Below are positions 24,330 through 31,517 of a DNA stretch of 39,011 bases, one piece after another. Every line of letters starts with the position of its first letter. Positions within the stretch are counted from its first letter, which is position 1. Below the pieces are notes generated by a model. It worked only from the letters and a program-made list of their open reading frames with translations. It was not told where the DNA came from and did not search any database. The stretch is taken from the NCBI GenBank assembly GCA_037189785.1, contig JBBCIP010000266.1:1-39011 (forward strand), given 5' to 3'. This DNA comes from Govanella sp037189785. GTDB lineage: Bacteria; Pseudomonadota; Alphaproteobacteria; Sphingomonadales; Govanellaceae. The translations under genes were made by a program, and so were the position numbers.

Positions 24330-25277
24330 TTATAGGGATCGCTCTCTTAGCCTCTCGGCGAAGCTCAAGGTTTCCTGCGCCACGCGTTTCTTATCCCCTA
24401 ACGTTTTCATCAAGGTATTGGTGACATGGACCGGAACCGGGAAAGACTCGGCCAAGGCGGCATCCTCGGTATCTAAAACAAATCCGTCGATCAGGCCTTG
24501 ATAATGCCGGGCCACCGCCGCTGCCGACACCTCAAGCTTCAACTCGCTCATGATCTTAACCGTCGGCCCCTTAACCGCTTTCCCGCCGATGACCGGCGTC
24601 ACCGCGATCACAGGGGCTTTTGCTGCAATCAACGCCGCGCGCATCTCGGGCATGGACAGGATCGGATCGACGCTGAGATAGGGATTGGATGGGCAAATGA
24701 CGATGGCTCTCAGCTCAGGGTCCGCCAAAGCGTCAAGGACATCCGGTAAAACACGAGCGGTTTGGCCACCGCGAAAGCGGATCGCCCGCACCACGGGTTC
24801 ACAACGCCGCCGCACAAAATAGTCTTGGAACGGCAGCGTCCCCTCATCCGTATCGACCAGCGTCCGCACCGGATCATTGCTCATCGGGAGAAGCCGAGCC
24901 TTTATACCGAGCCGGCCAGCAATATCCTGCATAATTACGCCCAATGCCTCACCGGCGCGAAGACGGCGGGTCCGTTCCACATGCAGGGCCAAATCGGCAT
25001 CGCCCAACTGGAACCAAGTGTCGCCACCGATGCCCTTCAAGGCGGTCAGAAACGCCCAGGTTTCATCCCGTCGCCCCCAGCCTTTCTGGGGGTCCGACAA
25101 CCCGGATAAGGTATAAAGAGCCGTATCCACATCCGGAGAAATCATCAGCCCCAAATGCTCAAAATCGTCGCCGGTATTGACGATGACATCAACACTATGG
25201 GGGGGCAGAGCGGCATAAAGACCAAGCGCCAACTTGGCGCCACCGACACCACCTGATATGGCGACAACGCGGCTCAT
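24330..25277 (-). CDS. cofD: CofD: phospho(enol)pyruvyl/lactyl transferase of F420 synthesis
   Basis: 315 residues; GAGGA before the ATG, which overlaps the cofE stop by four bases. The N-terminal nucleotide fold has AISGGVGGAKLALGL (about 7-21) and VNTGDDFEHLGLMISPDVDT, both diagnostic of CofD/FbiA. The enzyme joins Fo, the deazaflavin chromophore, to a three-carbon phospho unit (from lactyl- or enolpyruvyl-diphospho-5'-guanosine), forming F420-0 or its dehydro form. It is cytosolic. The downstream 24197-24329 holds no gene. The partner genes for Fo synthase and the guanylyltransferase are not in the window. Confidence 0.95.
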   Translation of the reverse strand: MSRVVAISGGVGGAKLALGLYAALPPHSVDVIVNTGDDFEHLGLMISPDVDTALYTLSGLSDPQKGWGRRDETWAFLTALKGIGGDTWFQLGDADLALHVERTRRLRAGEALGVIMQDIAGRLGIKARLLPMSNDPVRTLVDTDEGTLPFQDYFVRRRCEPVVRAIRFRGGQTARVLPDVLDALADPELRAIVICPSNPYLSVDPILSMPEMRAALIAAKAPVIAVTPVIGGKAVKGPTVKIMSELKLEVSAAAVARHYQGLIDGFVLDTEDAALAESFPVPVHVTNTLMKTLGDKKRVAQETLSFAERLRERSL

Positions 25278-26029
25278 CGGAACAAATCCTCAGCCCGCGG
25301 GCGCACCAATTCCTTGGCCCCGGACGGTCGTGGCTGCCACGGATAGCCGCGCAGAAGCACGGCAGGCGTTCCTTCGCCCCCTTCCCCCATAGCAAGCCCG
25401 GATGCCGCCGCCACAGCGTCTGCGACCGCCACCTGCGTCACTTCCAAAACCCGACCATGACGGTCCGTTTCACCACGCCGATCCTGAAGCGCGGGCAATC
25501 CGGCCACGCCAATGGCGACGTTGACCACGCCATTGCGCCACGGCCTGCCGAAACTGTCGGTAATCACGACCCCGATCTCGCCCCCCAGGGCTTGGCGTAA
25601 ATGCTCCGCCGAGCGGTCCGGATTTTCAGGCAGCAGCAATACCATTTCCTGGCCTGGGTGTTCGGGCACATTGGATCGATCGATCCCGGCATTGGCCATG
25701 ATAAAGCCCAAGCGATGCGCCACGATCAAAACACCTAGCCGTTTGCGGACGACGTCGGCGGACTCGGATAACACCACCTCGACAAACCGCGGGTCCTTAC
25801 CCGTTTCCGCCGCTAAGGCCACGGCGTCAGCTGATGGCACAACCTGTTGCAAATCAACAAATCTTCCCTCGGCTTTGGAGACGATTTTTTGCGCCACAAT
25901 CAGGATATCGCCCGGCATAAAGCAAAGATCGGCACGGTCCATCGCCGCTGTTATGACAGCCGCCAAATCCATACCGGGAAGAATTTCCCCAATACCGGGG
26001 AGGGCTTGGAAAGATAAACCGGAGTTCAC
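25274..26029 (-). CDS. cofE: CofE: coenzyme F420-0:L-glutamate ligase
   Basis: 251 residues from GTG at 26029. It matches CofE/FbiB N-domain: FQALPGIGEILPGMDLAAVI, the conserved GDILIVAQKIVSKAEGR (about 40-56), ITDSFGRPWRNGVVNVAIG and a TDRHGRVLEVTQVAVAD segment. It adds gamma-linked glutamates to F420-0 using GTP. It is the short form without the C-terminal nitroreductase-like FbiB domain, so if the dehydro route is used another reductase is needed. It overlaps cofD by ATGA and follows the TetR gene by 17 bases, so the three are probably one transcript. Confidence 0.94.
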   Translation of the reverse strand: MNSGLSFQALPGIGEILPGMDLAAVITAAMDRADLCFMPGDILIVAQKIVSKAEGRFVDLQQVVPSADAVALAAETGKDPRFVEVVLSESADVVRKRLGVLIVAHRLGFIMANAGIDRSNVPEHPGQEMVLLLPENPDRSAEHLRQALGGEIGVVITDSFGRPWRNGVVNVAIGVAGLPALQDRRGETDRHGRVLEVTQVAVADAVAAASGLAMGEGGEGTPAVLLRGYPWQPRPSGAKELVRPRAEDLFR

Positions 26030-26046
26030 GCGATAAGGCCTTATAA

Positions 26047-26712
26047 TTATTTATGTTTCAGCACCAATAGCGCAGTTTTGCGGTAGGTCGCAAAGACTTC
26101 TTCGAGATCGAGCGCGTCGGGGTTCACAAGCCATTGATAAACCATACCAAAAACGAAGGCACAGTATTGCACCGCGAATTGTTTGGCCGCGATGTCGGGA
26201 TTGACGTCTCCCGCCTTGATCCCTTCATTGATCCAGCGCTCCGCATCGCGCCGATAGGCTTCGTGTTGTTCCGCCAGCTTCTCGCGCACTTCGTTTTGCG
26301 CCCCGATGGATTCATACCATAGGATATACATGCCGCGCATATAGGCCGATTGGGCTTTCAAAAAGTGCTCAATCGCATCAATTGCCGCCAAAAACGCCGG
26401 AAGACCGCGCTTTTTGGCCACGAAATCGACTAACTCCTTTTCCCATATCCCATTGAAATGGTGAATTAATTCACGGAAAAGCTTGTCTTTAGAACCGAAC
26501 CGATAGGTCGCTAAGCCTCGGCTGTAGCCCGCCACCGAGCCAATATCCTTGAGCGTGGTTTTTTGTGTGCCCCGCTCAGCGATCAAGGTAATGGCCGCAT
26601 CAAACATCCGTTGGTCGGATAAAGCCGTGCGTTCTGCCTGCGTTAAGCGTTCACGCTTCGCAGCCGTTTTCGGCGCAGGGACTACTTTTTTAGCTTGCCG
26701 GGATGGCGGCAT
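26047..26712 (-). CDS. TetR-family transcriptional regulator
   Basis: 221 residues from ATG at 26712, preferred over TTG 26727 because GGGGGA is about seven bases upstream. A basic N-terminal tail precedes the TetR helix-turn-helix: RMFDAAITLIAERGTQKTTL then DIGSVAGYSRGLATYRFGSK, with the usual recognition helix and the Tyr-Phe-Gly-Ser-Lys turn. The remaining all-helical domain binds a ligand, probably an acyl-CoA or hydrophobic acid given its neighbours. It lies between the acyl-CoA ligase and cofE on the same strand. A 6-7-6 inverted repeat at 26760-26778 may be its operator. Confidence 0.92.
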   Translation of the reverse strand: MPPSRQAKKVVPAPKTAAKRERLTQAERTALSDQRMFDAAITLIAERGTQKTTLKDIGSVAGYSRGLATYRFGSKDKLFRELIHHFNGIWEKELVDFVAKKRGLPAFLAAIDAIEHFLKAQSAYMRGMYILWYESIGAQNEVREKLAEQHEAYRRDAERWINEGIKAGDVNPDIAAKQFAVQYCAFVFGMVYQWLVNPDALDLEEVFATYRKTALLVLKHK

Positions 26713-26759
26713 GCGGGCTTCCCCCAAAGGTCACAATCATCAAACGTTCCGTTTTATGC

Positions 26760-26778
26760 ATCATTTATGACCAATGAT
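26760..26778. promoter_or_regulatory. Candidate TetR operator
   Basis: ATCATT-tatgacc-AATGAT is an inverted repeat with perfect six-base arms and a seven-base centre, 47 bases upstream of the TetR start, in the gap between the ligase stop and the TetR gene. Spacing suits a TetR dimer and autoregulation. Confidence 0.45.
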
Positions 26779-26843
26779 TAAACCTCAATTTCTGGAAATC
26801 TCAGTCTTTTCCTCAAAAAATTGAAATATCAGGGCGTTTTAGG

Positions 26844-28460
26844 TCACTCCTTGATCGTTACCACATCAAGCTTGCCATCCACAACCAAAGCTCGAAGTGC
26901 CTTTTTATCGATTTTCCCGACACTGGTTTTGGGAAGCTCAGCCACAAATGCCCAGTATTCGGGAACCCAAAAGCGGGCGACCCTGCCGTTGAGATAAGCG
27001 CGTAACGCCGCAACCTCTAATTCCGCCGCGTTGACCGGCACAACGATAGCCAAAGGACGTTCTTCCCATTTCGGGTCGGCAACGCTGATGACCGCGATTT
27101 CGCGCACCCCCTCATGCTCACACAGTCTGTTTTCCAGATCGACCGATGAAATCCATTCGCCGCCGGACTTGATGACATCTTTTGCGCGATCGGTGACTTG
27201 TACATAGCCCTTGGGGTCAATCGTCCCGACATCCCCGGTCTTCAACCAGCCGTCAGCGGTAAAAGACGATTGGGACACCCCTTTGTAATAGCCCCCGGTC
27301 ACCCAGGGACCATGCAATTCCAGCTCACCAACTGTGACACCGTCATTGGCCACCGACTGGCCGTCTTCATCGACCAAACGCACTTCCATGCCCGGAACAG
27401 GCCGACCGCTTTTGGATCGCCATTTTGCTTCTTCTTCCGGAGCTGTGCCGAGTGGCGGAACCGATAAACAACACATCGGGCTTGTTTCGGTCATGCCCCA
27501 TCCCTGCAATATGGGAACACCCCAGGTTTTCCGCACGCTATCGATCAAAGCCGGTGCAACCGCCGAACCCCCACATAGCAACACCCGAAACGATGACATA
27601 TCAATCGGATCTGTGGCGTGGGATTGCAACAAGTCATTGATCAATGTCGGAACCATGGCGGTAAACGTCGGGCACTCGCTTTGAACCAATTTGCGAATGG
27701 GTGCCGCCTGCAAATGCGGCCCCGGCATGATCAGTGCGGCACCGGCCAACCACGCCGAATACGGCAAGCCCCAGGCGTTGGCATGAAACATCGGCGGCAA
27801 CAACAGAATGCGATCGCTTTGACAGACCGCAAACGTATCTACTCCCAAAGACGCCAAGGAATGCACAAAAATGGTTTTATGGCTGTAGACGACACCTTTT
27901 GGATCGCCGGTGGTACCGCTGGTATAACAGGCGACCGCCGCCGCTGTTTCATCAATCTCCGGCCAATCGAAGGGCCCTTTTTCGGCGGCTAAAAGTGTTT
28001 CGTAATCATAGACCCGATCATGGTCGACCGTGCCCTCTCCGACCACGATGATGGCTTTAATCGTTTTGGCCAGGGGCAATACATCAGCCAACAACGGTAA
28101 CAAAATGGCGTCGACGATCAGAACTTTGTCTTCCGCATGATTGACGATAAAGCTGAGTTGTTCAGGAAATAGCCGAATGTTCAGTGTATGCAGCACAGCC
28201 CCCATACTGGGCACCGTTAAATACGCCTCCATATGATAGTGATGGTTCCAGCAAAAGGTCGCAACGCGATCGCCCGGTTCAACACCAATCCTTTTCAAAG
28301 CACAGGCCAAGCGCTCCGCACGCTCTGCTACCTCGGCAAAAGTTGCACGTTTGATGGTCGTGCCATCGTAGCTCGCAATCGTACTATGGCCATGAATCCG
28401 GCGACCATGCCGCATCAGCAACGCAACGGTCATAGGGCTATGCATCATCGTTGCCAACAC
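26844..28460 (-). CDS. Fatty-acid-type acyl-CoA synthetase (AMP-forming)
   Basis: 538 residues from GTG at 28460 (AGGAG about nine bases upstream). ANL-superfamily motifs are complete: P-loop YTSGTTGDPKG (179-189), GWGMTETSPM, DGWLKTGDVGTIDPKGYVQV, the hinge RAKDVIKSGGEWIS and the catalytic Lys516 in KTSVGKIDKKALR. It activates a free acid to its acyl-CoA through an acyl-AMP. Overall layout fits medium/long-chain fatty acyl-CoA ligases rather than acetyl- or benzoyl-CoA ligases. It starts three bases after the kinase-like gene stop, indicating tight co-transcription with the SDR and APH-fold genes. Confidence 0.93.
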   Translation of the reverse strand: MLATMMHSPMTVALLMRHGRRIHGHSTIASYDGTTIKRATFAEVAERAERLACALKRIGVEPGDRVATFCWNHHYHMEAYLTVPSMGAVLHTLNIRLFPEQLSFIVNHAEDKVLIVDAILLPLLADVLPLAKTIKAIIVVGEGTVDHDRVYDYETLLAAEKGPFDWPEIDETAAAVACYTSGTTGDPKGVVYSHKTIFVHSLASLGVDTFAVCQSDRILLLPPMFHANAWGLPYSAWLAGAALIMPGPHLQAAPIRKLVQSECPTFTAMVPTLINDLLQSHATDPIDMSSFRVLLCGGSAVAPALIDSVRKTWGVPILQGWGMTETSPMCCLSVPPLGTAPEEEAKWRSKSGRPVPGMEVRLVDEDGQSVANDGVTVGELELHGPWVTGGYYKGVSQSSFTADGWLKTGDVGTIDPKGYVQVTDRAKDVIKSGGEWISSVDLENRLCEHEGVREIAVISVADPKWEERPLAIVVPVNAAELEVAALRAYLNGRVARFWVPEYWAFVAELPKTSVGKIDKKALRALVVDGKLDVVTIKE

Positions 28461-28463
28461 AGT

Positions 28464-29477
28464 TTAATTCTCCTGCTCGAGGACGTCGGCGGACTCGCGC
28501 AGCAAAGTCGGCACGTCGTATTCTAAACCACGGGCATAGGCGCTATCCACGCTACCGCGCCGATAAAGACAATAAGCCCCTTCGACTATGGCGGCCAAAC
28601 GCCAGAATGCAAAGACCTTATAATAAGTCAAATCATCGATTCCGTAACCGCTGCGTTCGGCCCAACGCGTGGCCAAAGCGTGACGAGAAACCACCCCTGG
28701 CAATCGTGTCGCCTGTTGGATTTTCGCAAAGCCGGGCACGGCAACGCTGCGTGGCCCCCAAAACATCAACAGCAATCCAAGGTCGCTCAACGGATCGCCC
28801 AAGGTCGACAATTCCCAATCAATCACCGCAGCCAAGCGCGGCTGATGTTTATCAAACAAAGTATTGTCCAGATGGTAATCGCCATGAATGATGGTGGCCG
28901 GACTATCGGTCGGAATATTCGCGAGCAACCACTGGCCGAGCTCCTCAATCAACGGTAAATCCCGCACTCTGTCATTGGCCCGAATTTTCAGCCATCGTTC
29001 TATTTGGCGACGGATAAAATTATCGGGGTTACCAAACTCCTGAAGACCGGCGGCTTGCCAATCGACGCGATGAATAGCCGCCAAAGCGTCCACCAATTCA
29101 AGCCCGATCTGCGTCACCGTATCGGCATCTTTGCCATAAACATCCGGAAGCCGATCGGTGATCGACACGCCATCGACAAATTCTGTCACGATGAACGGCG
29201 CGCCAAGAATGCTGGCGTCTTCGCAAAACCCATAAACATGCGGCACCGGCGCGTGATTTCCGATCGCCGTAAGCACACTATATTCGCGCCGAATACCATT
29301 GGCTGCTTTATCGGAAATGACCGCATCCGGCGGCCTGCGCAAAACCATCGGTCCGGCCGCCGTGATTATTTTTTGGGTGATATTGGCATTGCCCCCCGAC
29401 AGCAAATCACCCAGGACCGCATCATTGATGCCAAGTGAATCCGCCATCCATTGCGCAAATCGTTTCGTTGTCGACAC
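28464..29477 (-). CDS. APH-fold phosphotransferase (ACAD10/11 kinase-domain-like)
   Basis: 337 residues from GTG at 29477, chosen because GCAGGAG lies about seven bases upstream; an earlier ATG at 29522 would overlap the SDR gene and adds a non-conserved leader. Kinase motifs: GGNANITQKI (nucleotide loop), MVLRRPP with the ATP-binding Arg/Lys strand, IHGDYHLDNTLF (Brenner-type catalytic loop) and VIDWELSTLGDPLSDLGLLL (metal-binding Asp). This is the subgroup similar to the N-terminal kinase of mammalian ACAD10/11 and to LvaA, which phosphorylates 4-hydroxyacyl-CoA. Antibiotic resistance is unlikely, since it is inside an acyl-CoA operon between an SDR and an acyl-CoA ligase. Confidence 0.88.
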   Translation of the reverse strand: MSTTKRFAQWMADSLGINDAVLGDLLSGGNANITQKIITAAGPMVLRRPPDAVISDKAANGIRREYSVLTAIGNHAPVPHVYGFCEDASILGAPFIVTEFVDGVSITDRLPDVYGKDADTVTQIGLELVDALAAIHRVDWQAAGLQEFGNPDNFIRRQIERWLKIRANDRVRDLPLIEELGQWLLANIPTDSPATIIHGDYHLDNTLFDKHQPRLAAVIDWELSTLGDPLSDLGLLLMFWGPRSVAVPGFAKIQQATRLPGVVSRHALATRWAERSGYGIDDLTYYKVFAFWRLAAIVEGAYCLYRRGSVDSAYARGLEYDVPTLLRESADVLEQEN

Positions 29478-29496
29478 GCCCAAACTCCTGCGAAAC

Positions 29497-30210
29497 CTAT
29501 AATGCGCAGGACAATCCACCATCGGTCGGAATGATTGCCCCGGTCATATAGCTGGCTGCCGAAACCCACGCGATAACATCGGCAATTTCATGATCTTCCC
29601 CGACACGACCGAGGGGAATTTTCGCAACCACCGCATCAATCGCTTTCTCGGATAACCCCGATGTCATTTCCGTCATGACAAAGCCGGGAATAACCAGATT
29701 GACGCGAATTCTTCGTTTCGCCAATTCCACCGCCAGGACTTTTGTCAAACCCGCAAGCCCTGCCTTCGATGCCCCATAAGGGCTATCGCCCGGGAACCCC
29801 AAAAATCCGACCACCGCCCCGATATTAATGATGGCACCGCCGTCGTCCATATGTGGCAACGCCGCGCGAATGACACGAAACGGGCCGCTCAGGTTGGTAT
29901 CCAAAACCGCTTGCCAATCTTCGAACGGCACACGATCAACCCGCCCACCGCGATGCAACCCGGCGTTATTCACAAGCACATCAATGCCGCCCCATGTGTC
30001 GGCAATAGTCCGTGTGATTTGATCCAGACTATCGCTATTGGTCACATCAGCTTGAAAGGCAAGTGCATTATTGCCCAACGCCACAGCAGCAGCGTGAACG
30101 GTTTCACTCCGCGCAACCAAGGCAACTTGATCGCCTTGTTCAATGGCTTTCCGGGCCGTTGCCAATCCAACGCCCCGGGACGCCCCTGTGATCAGCCATC
30201 GTTTTTTCAT
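29497..30210 (-). CDS. Short-chain dehydrogenase/reductase with Ser-to-Ala active site
   Basis: 237 residues from ATG at 30210 with GAGGA six bases upstream. Classical SDR: cofactor loop TGASRGVG (8-15), LVNNAG (80-84), Tyr145 and Lys149 in YGASKAG, and the C-terminal TGAIIPTDGG. The catalytic Ser normally two residues after the Asn-Ile of the NIxS strand is Ala132 (INIGAVVGFLG), so the usual Ser-Tyr-Lys triad is incomplete. ARSE after strand 2 suggests NADP(H). It is the first gene of the SDR-kinase-ligase operon, matching the reductase (LvaD-like) position if the operon handles 4-keto/4-hydroxy acids. Confidence 0.9.
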   Translation of the reverse strand: MKKRWLITGASRGVGLATARKAIEQGDQVALVARSETVHAAAVALGNNALAFQADVTNSDSLDQITRTIADTWGGIDVLVNNAGLHRGGRVDRVPFEDWQAVLDTNLSGPFRVIRAALPHMDDGGAIINIGAVVGFLGFPGDSPYGASKAGLAGLTKVLAVELAKRRIRVNLVIPGFVMTEMTSGLSEKAIDAVVAKIPLGRVGEDHEIADVIAWVSAASYMTGAIIPTDGGLSCAL

Positions 30211-30228
30211 GTCTATCCTCAAGTTTGA

Positions 30229-30250
30229 CACCGGTGGCTCAACACCGGTG
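30229..30250 (-). repeat. CACCGGTG hairpin in the SDR leader
   Basis: Two exact copies of the self-complementary octamer CACCGGTG (30229-30236, 30243-30250) separated by six bases can form a GC-rich hairpin. It lies between the broken TonB receptor and the SDR, 19 bases from the SDR start and close to its ribosome site. There is no T tract. It may be a leader hairpin, a protein-binding site or a remnant terminator. Confidence 0.5.
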
Positions 30251-30289
30251 CCATCCTTTCCTCATGCTTTAATCCAGAAACATCATGGA

Positions 30290-30601
30290 TTAGAAATCTT
30301 GGACAATACGAACACCATAGGTCCGCGGTGGGCGCGGTGCGCAATAGATCCGAGGCGGCATTGGCAAAATCCCGCAAGTCGACATCAAATCGCCTTTGCA
30401 ATTTCGCTGGCCCCAGAACGCTCATCGTCCCACTGACTTCTTGCAAACTTTCTTCCCTCATCCGAGCCATCACCACAATTTCTTCAGGCCCAAAGACGAC
30501 GCACCCGACTCGGCCGGTTGCGCTAAAACAGGGGCTCCAAGGCTTCCCATGGCCATGAGGACGATAGATCTTAGGCTTGTGAAAGTGGTATTGAACCCCA
30601 T
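30290..30601 (-). pseudogene. TonB-dependent receptor relic (internal deletion and frameshift)
   Basis: The ATG at 30601 follows GGGGAGAG and opens a clear signal peptide (MGFNTTFTSLRSIVLMAMGS to VLAQPAES). After about 40 codons the frame hits TGA, but shifted by one base the sequence reads a perfect TonB box and plug start: EEIVVMARMREESLQEV, then SVLGPAKLQRRFDVDLRDFA. About 30 codons on, another frame gives a typical receptor C-terminus, APRPPRTYGVRIVQDF followed by TAA at 30290-30292. The gene thus keeps its start, plug edge and last barrel strand, but has lost about 600 codons plus at least one base. It was divergent from the SDR relic at 31097. Confidence 0.85.
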
Positions 30602-31096
30602 TGTTCTCTCCCCAATGGCGCCTCTTTGTCAGCGTGAAAGAGGCGTTAAATCCCTATTTCGAATTGCGTGGGGCAAATTGCGCCTATATAGACAACCCCT
30701 TGTATTACTTTGATATTATTCTGAACTTGATAGCGTTTAGCGGTTTATTGGTAAGCCAACAGACTGGTCATCAAAGAAATTAAAGTTAAGTGAACGGCAT
30801 GCCAACTTGTCGTTTTAGTGTTCTGATTGCGAGAGCATTATAATATCCTTGTTGTCGTCTAGCAAGTATGATTTTATGATAGCATCAATATGGATGATCG
30901 GTCCCTGGGCGCTCCTGCTCAGATGGGAAATAAAGCACGGCTCTTGTATTTGATGTTTGGGACTTCTTGTTATGGGTGATCGACGACCGCGGCCTTGATC
31001 TTGTCTTGATGGAGGACGGGAGCTGATTAAAAACTTAGTACGCTTGATTAAAGCGACCGCTCTTAACCGCGTGATTCTGTACAGAGGAAAAAAAAT
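30602..31096. other. Divergent promoter region between two relic genes
   Basis: No intact gene lies in these 495 AT-rich bases, which separate the TonB receptor relic (left, minus) from the SDR relic (right, plus). A nine-pair hairpin (CGCCTCTTT 30619-30627 with AAAGAGGCG 30637-30645) is near the receptor start. A consensus TATAAT (30839-30844) lies directly before the 20-bp element at 30848. The remainder shows nothing recognisable. Confidence 0.6.
30848..30867 (-). repeat. 20-bp element, copy 1 (candidate shared operator)
   Basis: CTTGTTGTCGTCTAGCAAGT is the exact reverse complement of 37111-37130. The element is itself an imperfect inverted repeat (ACTTGCT...ACAAG). It begins four bases after a TATAAT hexamer, where a repressor would cover the transcription start. 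Confidence 0.7.
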
Positions 31097-31463
31097 ATGG
31101 CAGGACCTTTAGAAAGCAAAGTCGCCATCATCACCGGCGGCACCAGCAGAATCGGGGTCGCGTATGTTCAAGTTTTTGCGGCCCAAGGAGCGAAAGTCGT
31201 CATCGGTGATTTGCAACAAGATAAAGCCCTAGGCGTCATCGATGACACAAAGAAAAAGGGCGGCGACACAATCTTTGTCCGCCTTAATGTATCCACCGAA
31301 GATGATTGGCGGACGATCGCGAACACCGCCGTCAAAACATACGGCTCTCTGATCACACTCGTGAACAACGGCGTGATCTATAATCCCGGCGATGTGGAAG
31401 AAGAAACTACCTTATGTCACCGGCACTGATCTTATTATCGACGGCGGCTGGAGCGTGCCGTAA
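31097..31463 (+). pseudogene. SDR relic with internal deletion
   Basis: AGAGGA precedes the ATG. The first about 100 codons are a normal SDR N-terminus (KVAIITGGTSRIGVAYVQVF, VVIGDLQ, then LVNNGVIYNPGDVEEE, where the canonical NNAG has lost Ala). After VEEET the frame runs to a stop at 31427-31429, but shifted it reads YVTGTDLIIDGGWSVP followed by TAA at 31461-31463, a typical SDR C-terminus. About 130 codons, including the catalytic Ser-Tyr-Lys, are missing. It therefore cannot be an active SDR. The acyl-CoA dehydrogenase operon follows directly. Confidence 0.85.
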
Positions 31464-31501
31464 CTTTTTAAATCCATAGCCGTAACTTATTAAATCCATA
31501 G
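31458..31501 (+). repeat. 22-bp tandem duplication at the SDR relic stop
   Basis: CCGTAACTTTTTAAATCCATAG (31458-31479) is immediately repeated with one T-to-A change (31480-31501), duplicating the relic's last codon and stop. It ends 16 bases before the acyl-CoA dehydrogenase start, just before its GGAGG. Confidence 0.88.
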
Positions 31502-31517
31502 ATGGAGGAAAGCGCCG

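Noticed and set aside
28464..29477. Aminoglycoside or macrolide resistance kinase
   Set aside because: The APH fold is shared, but the operon context with SDR and acyl-CoA ligase and the ACAD10/11-like sequence favour an acyl-CoA kinase.
30219..30476. 85-codon minus-strand frame as a small gene
   Set aside because: Its N-terminal part is the TonB box and plug of the receptor relic and its C-terminal part is out of frame with the receptor end, so it is a fragment of a broken gene.
30229..31501. Insertion sequence or integron scar
   Set aside because: No transposase remnant, terminal inverted repeats or target duplications were found; the 20-bp pair lies 6 kb apart at promoters and brackets intact operon genes.
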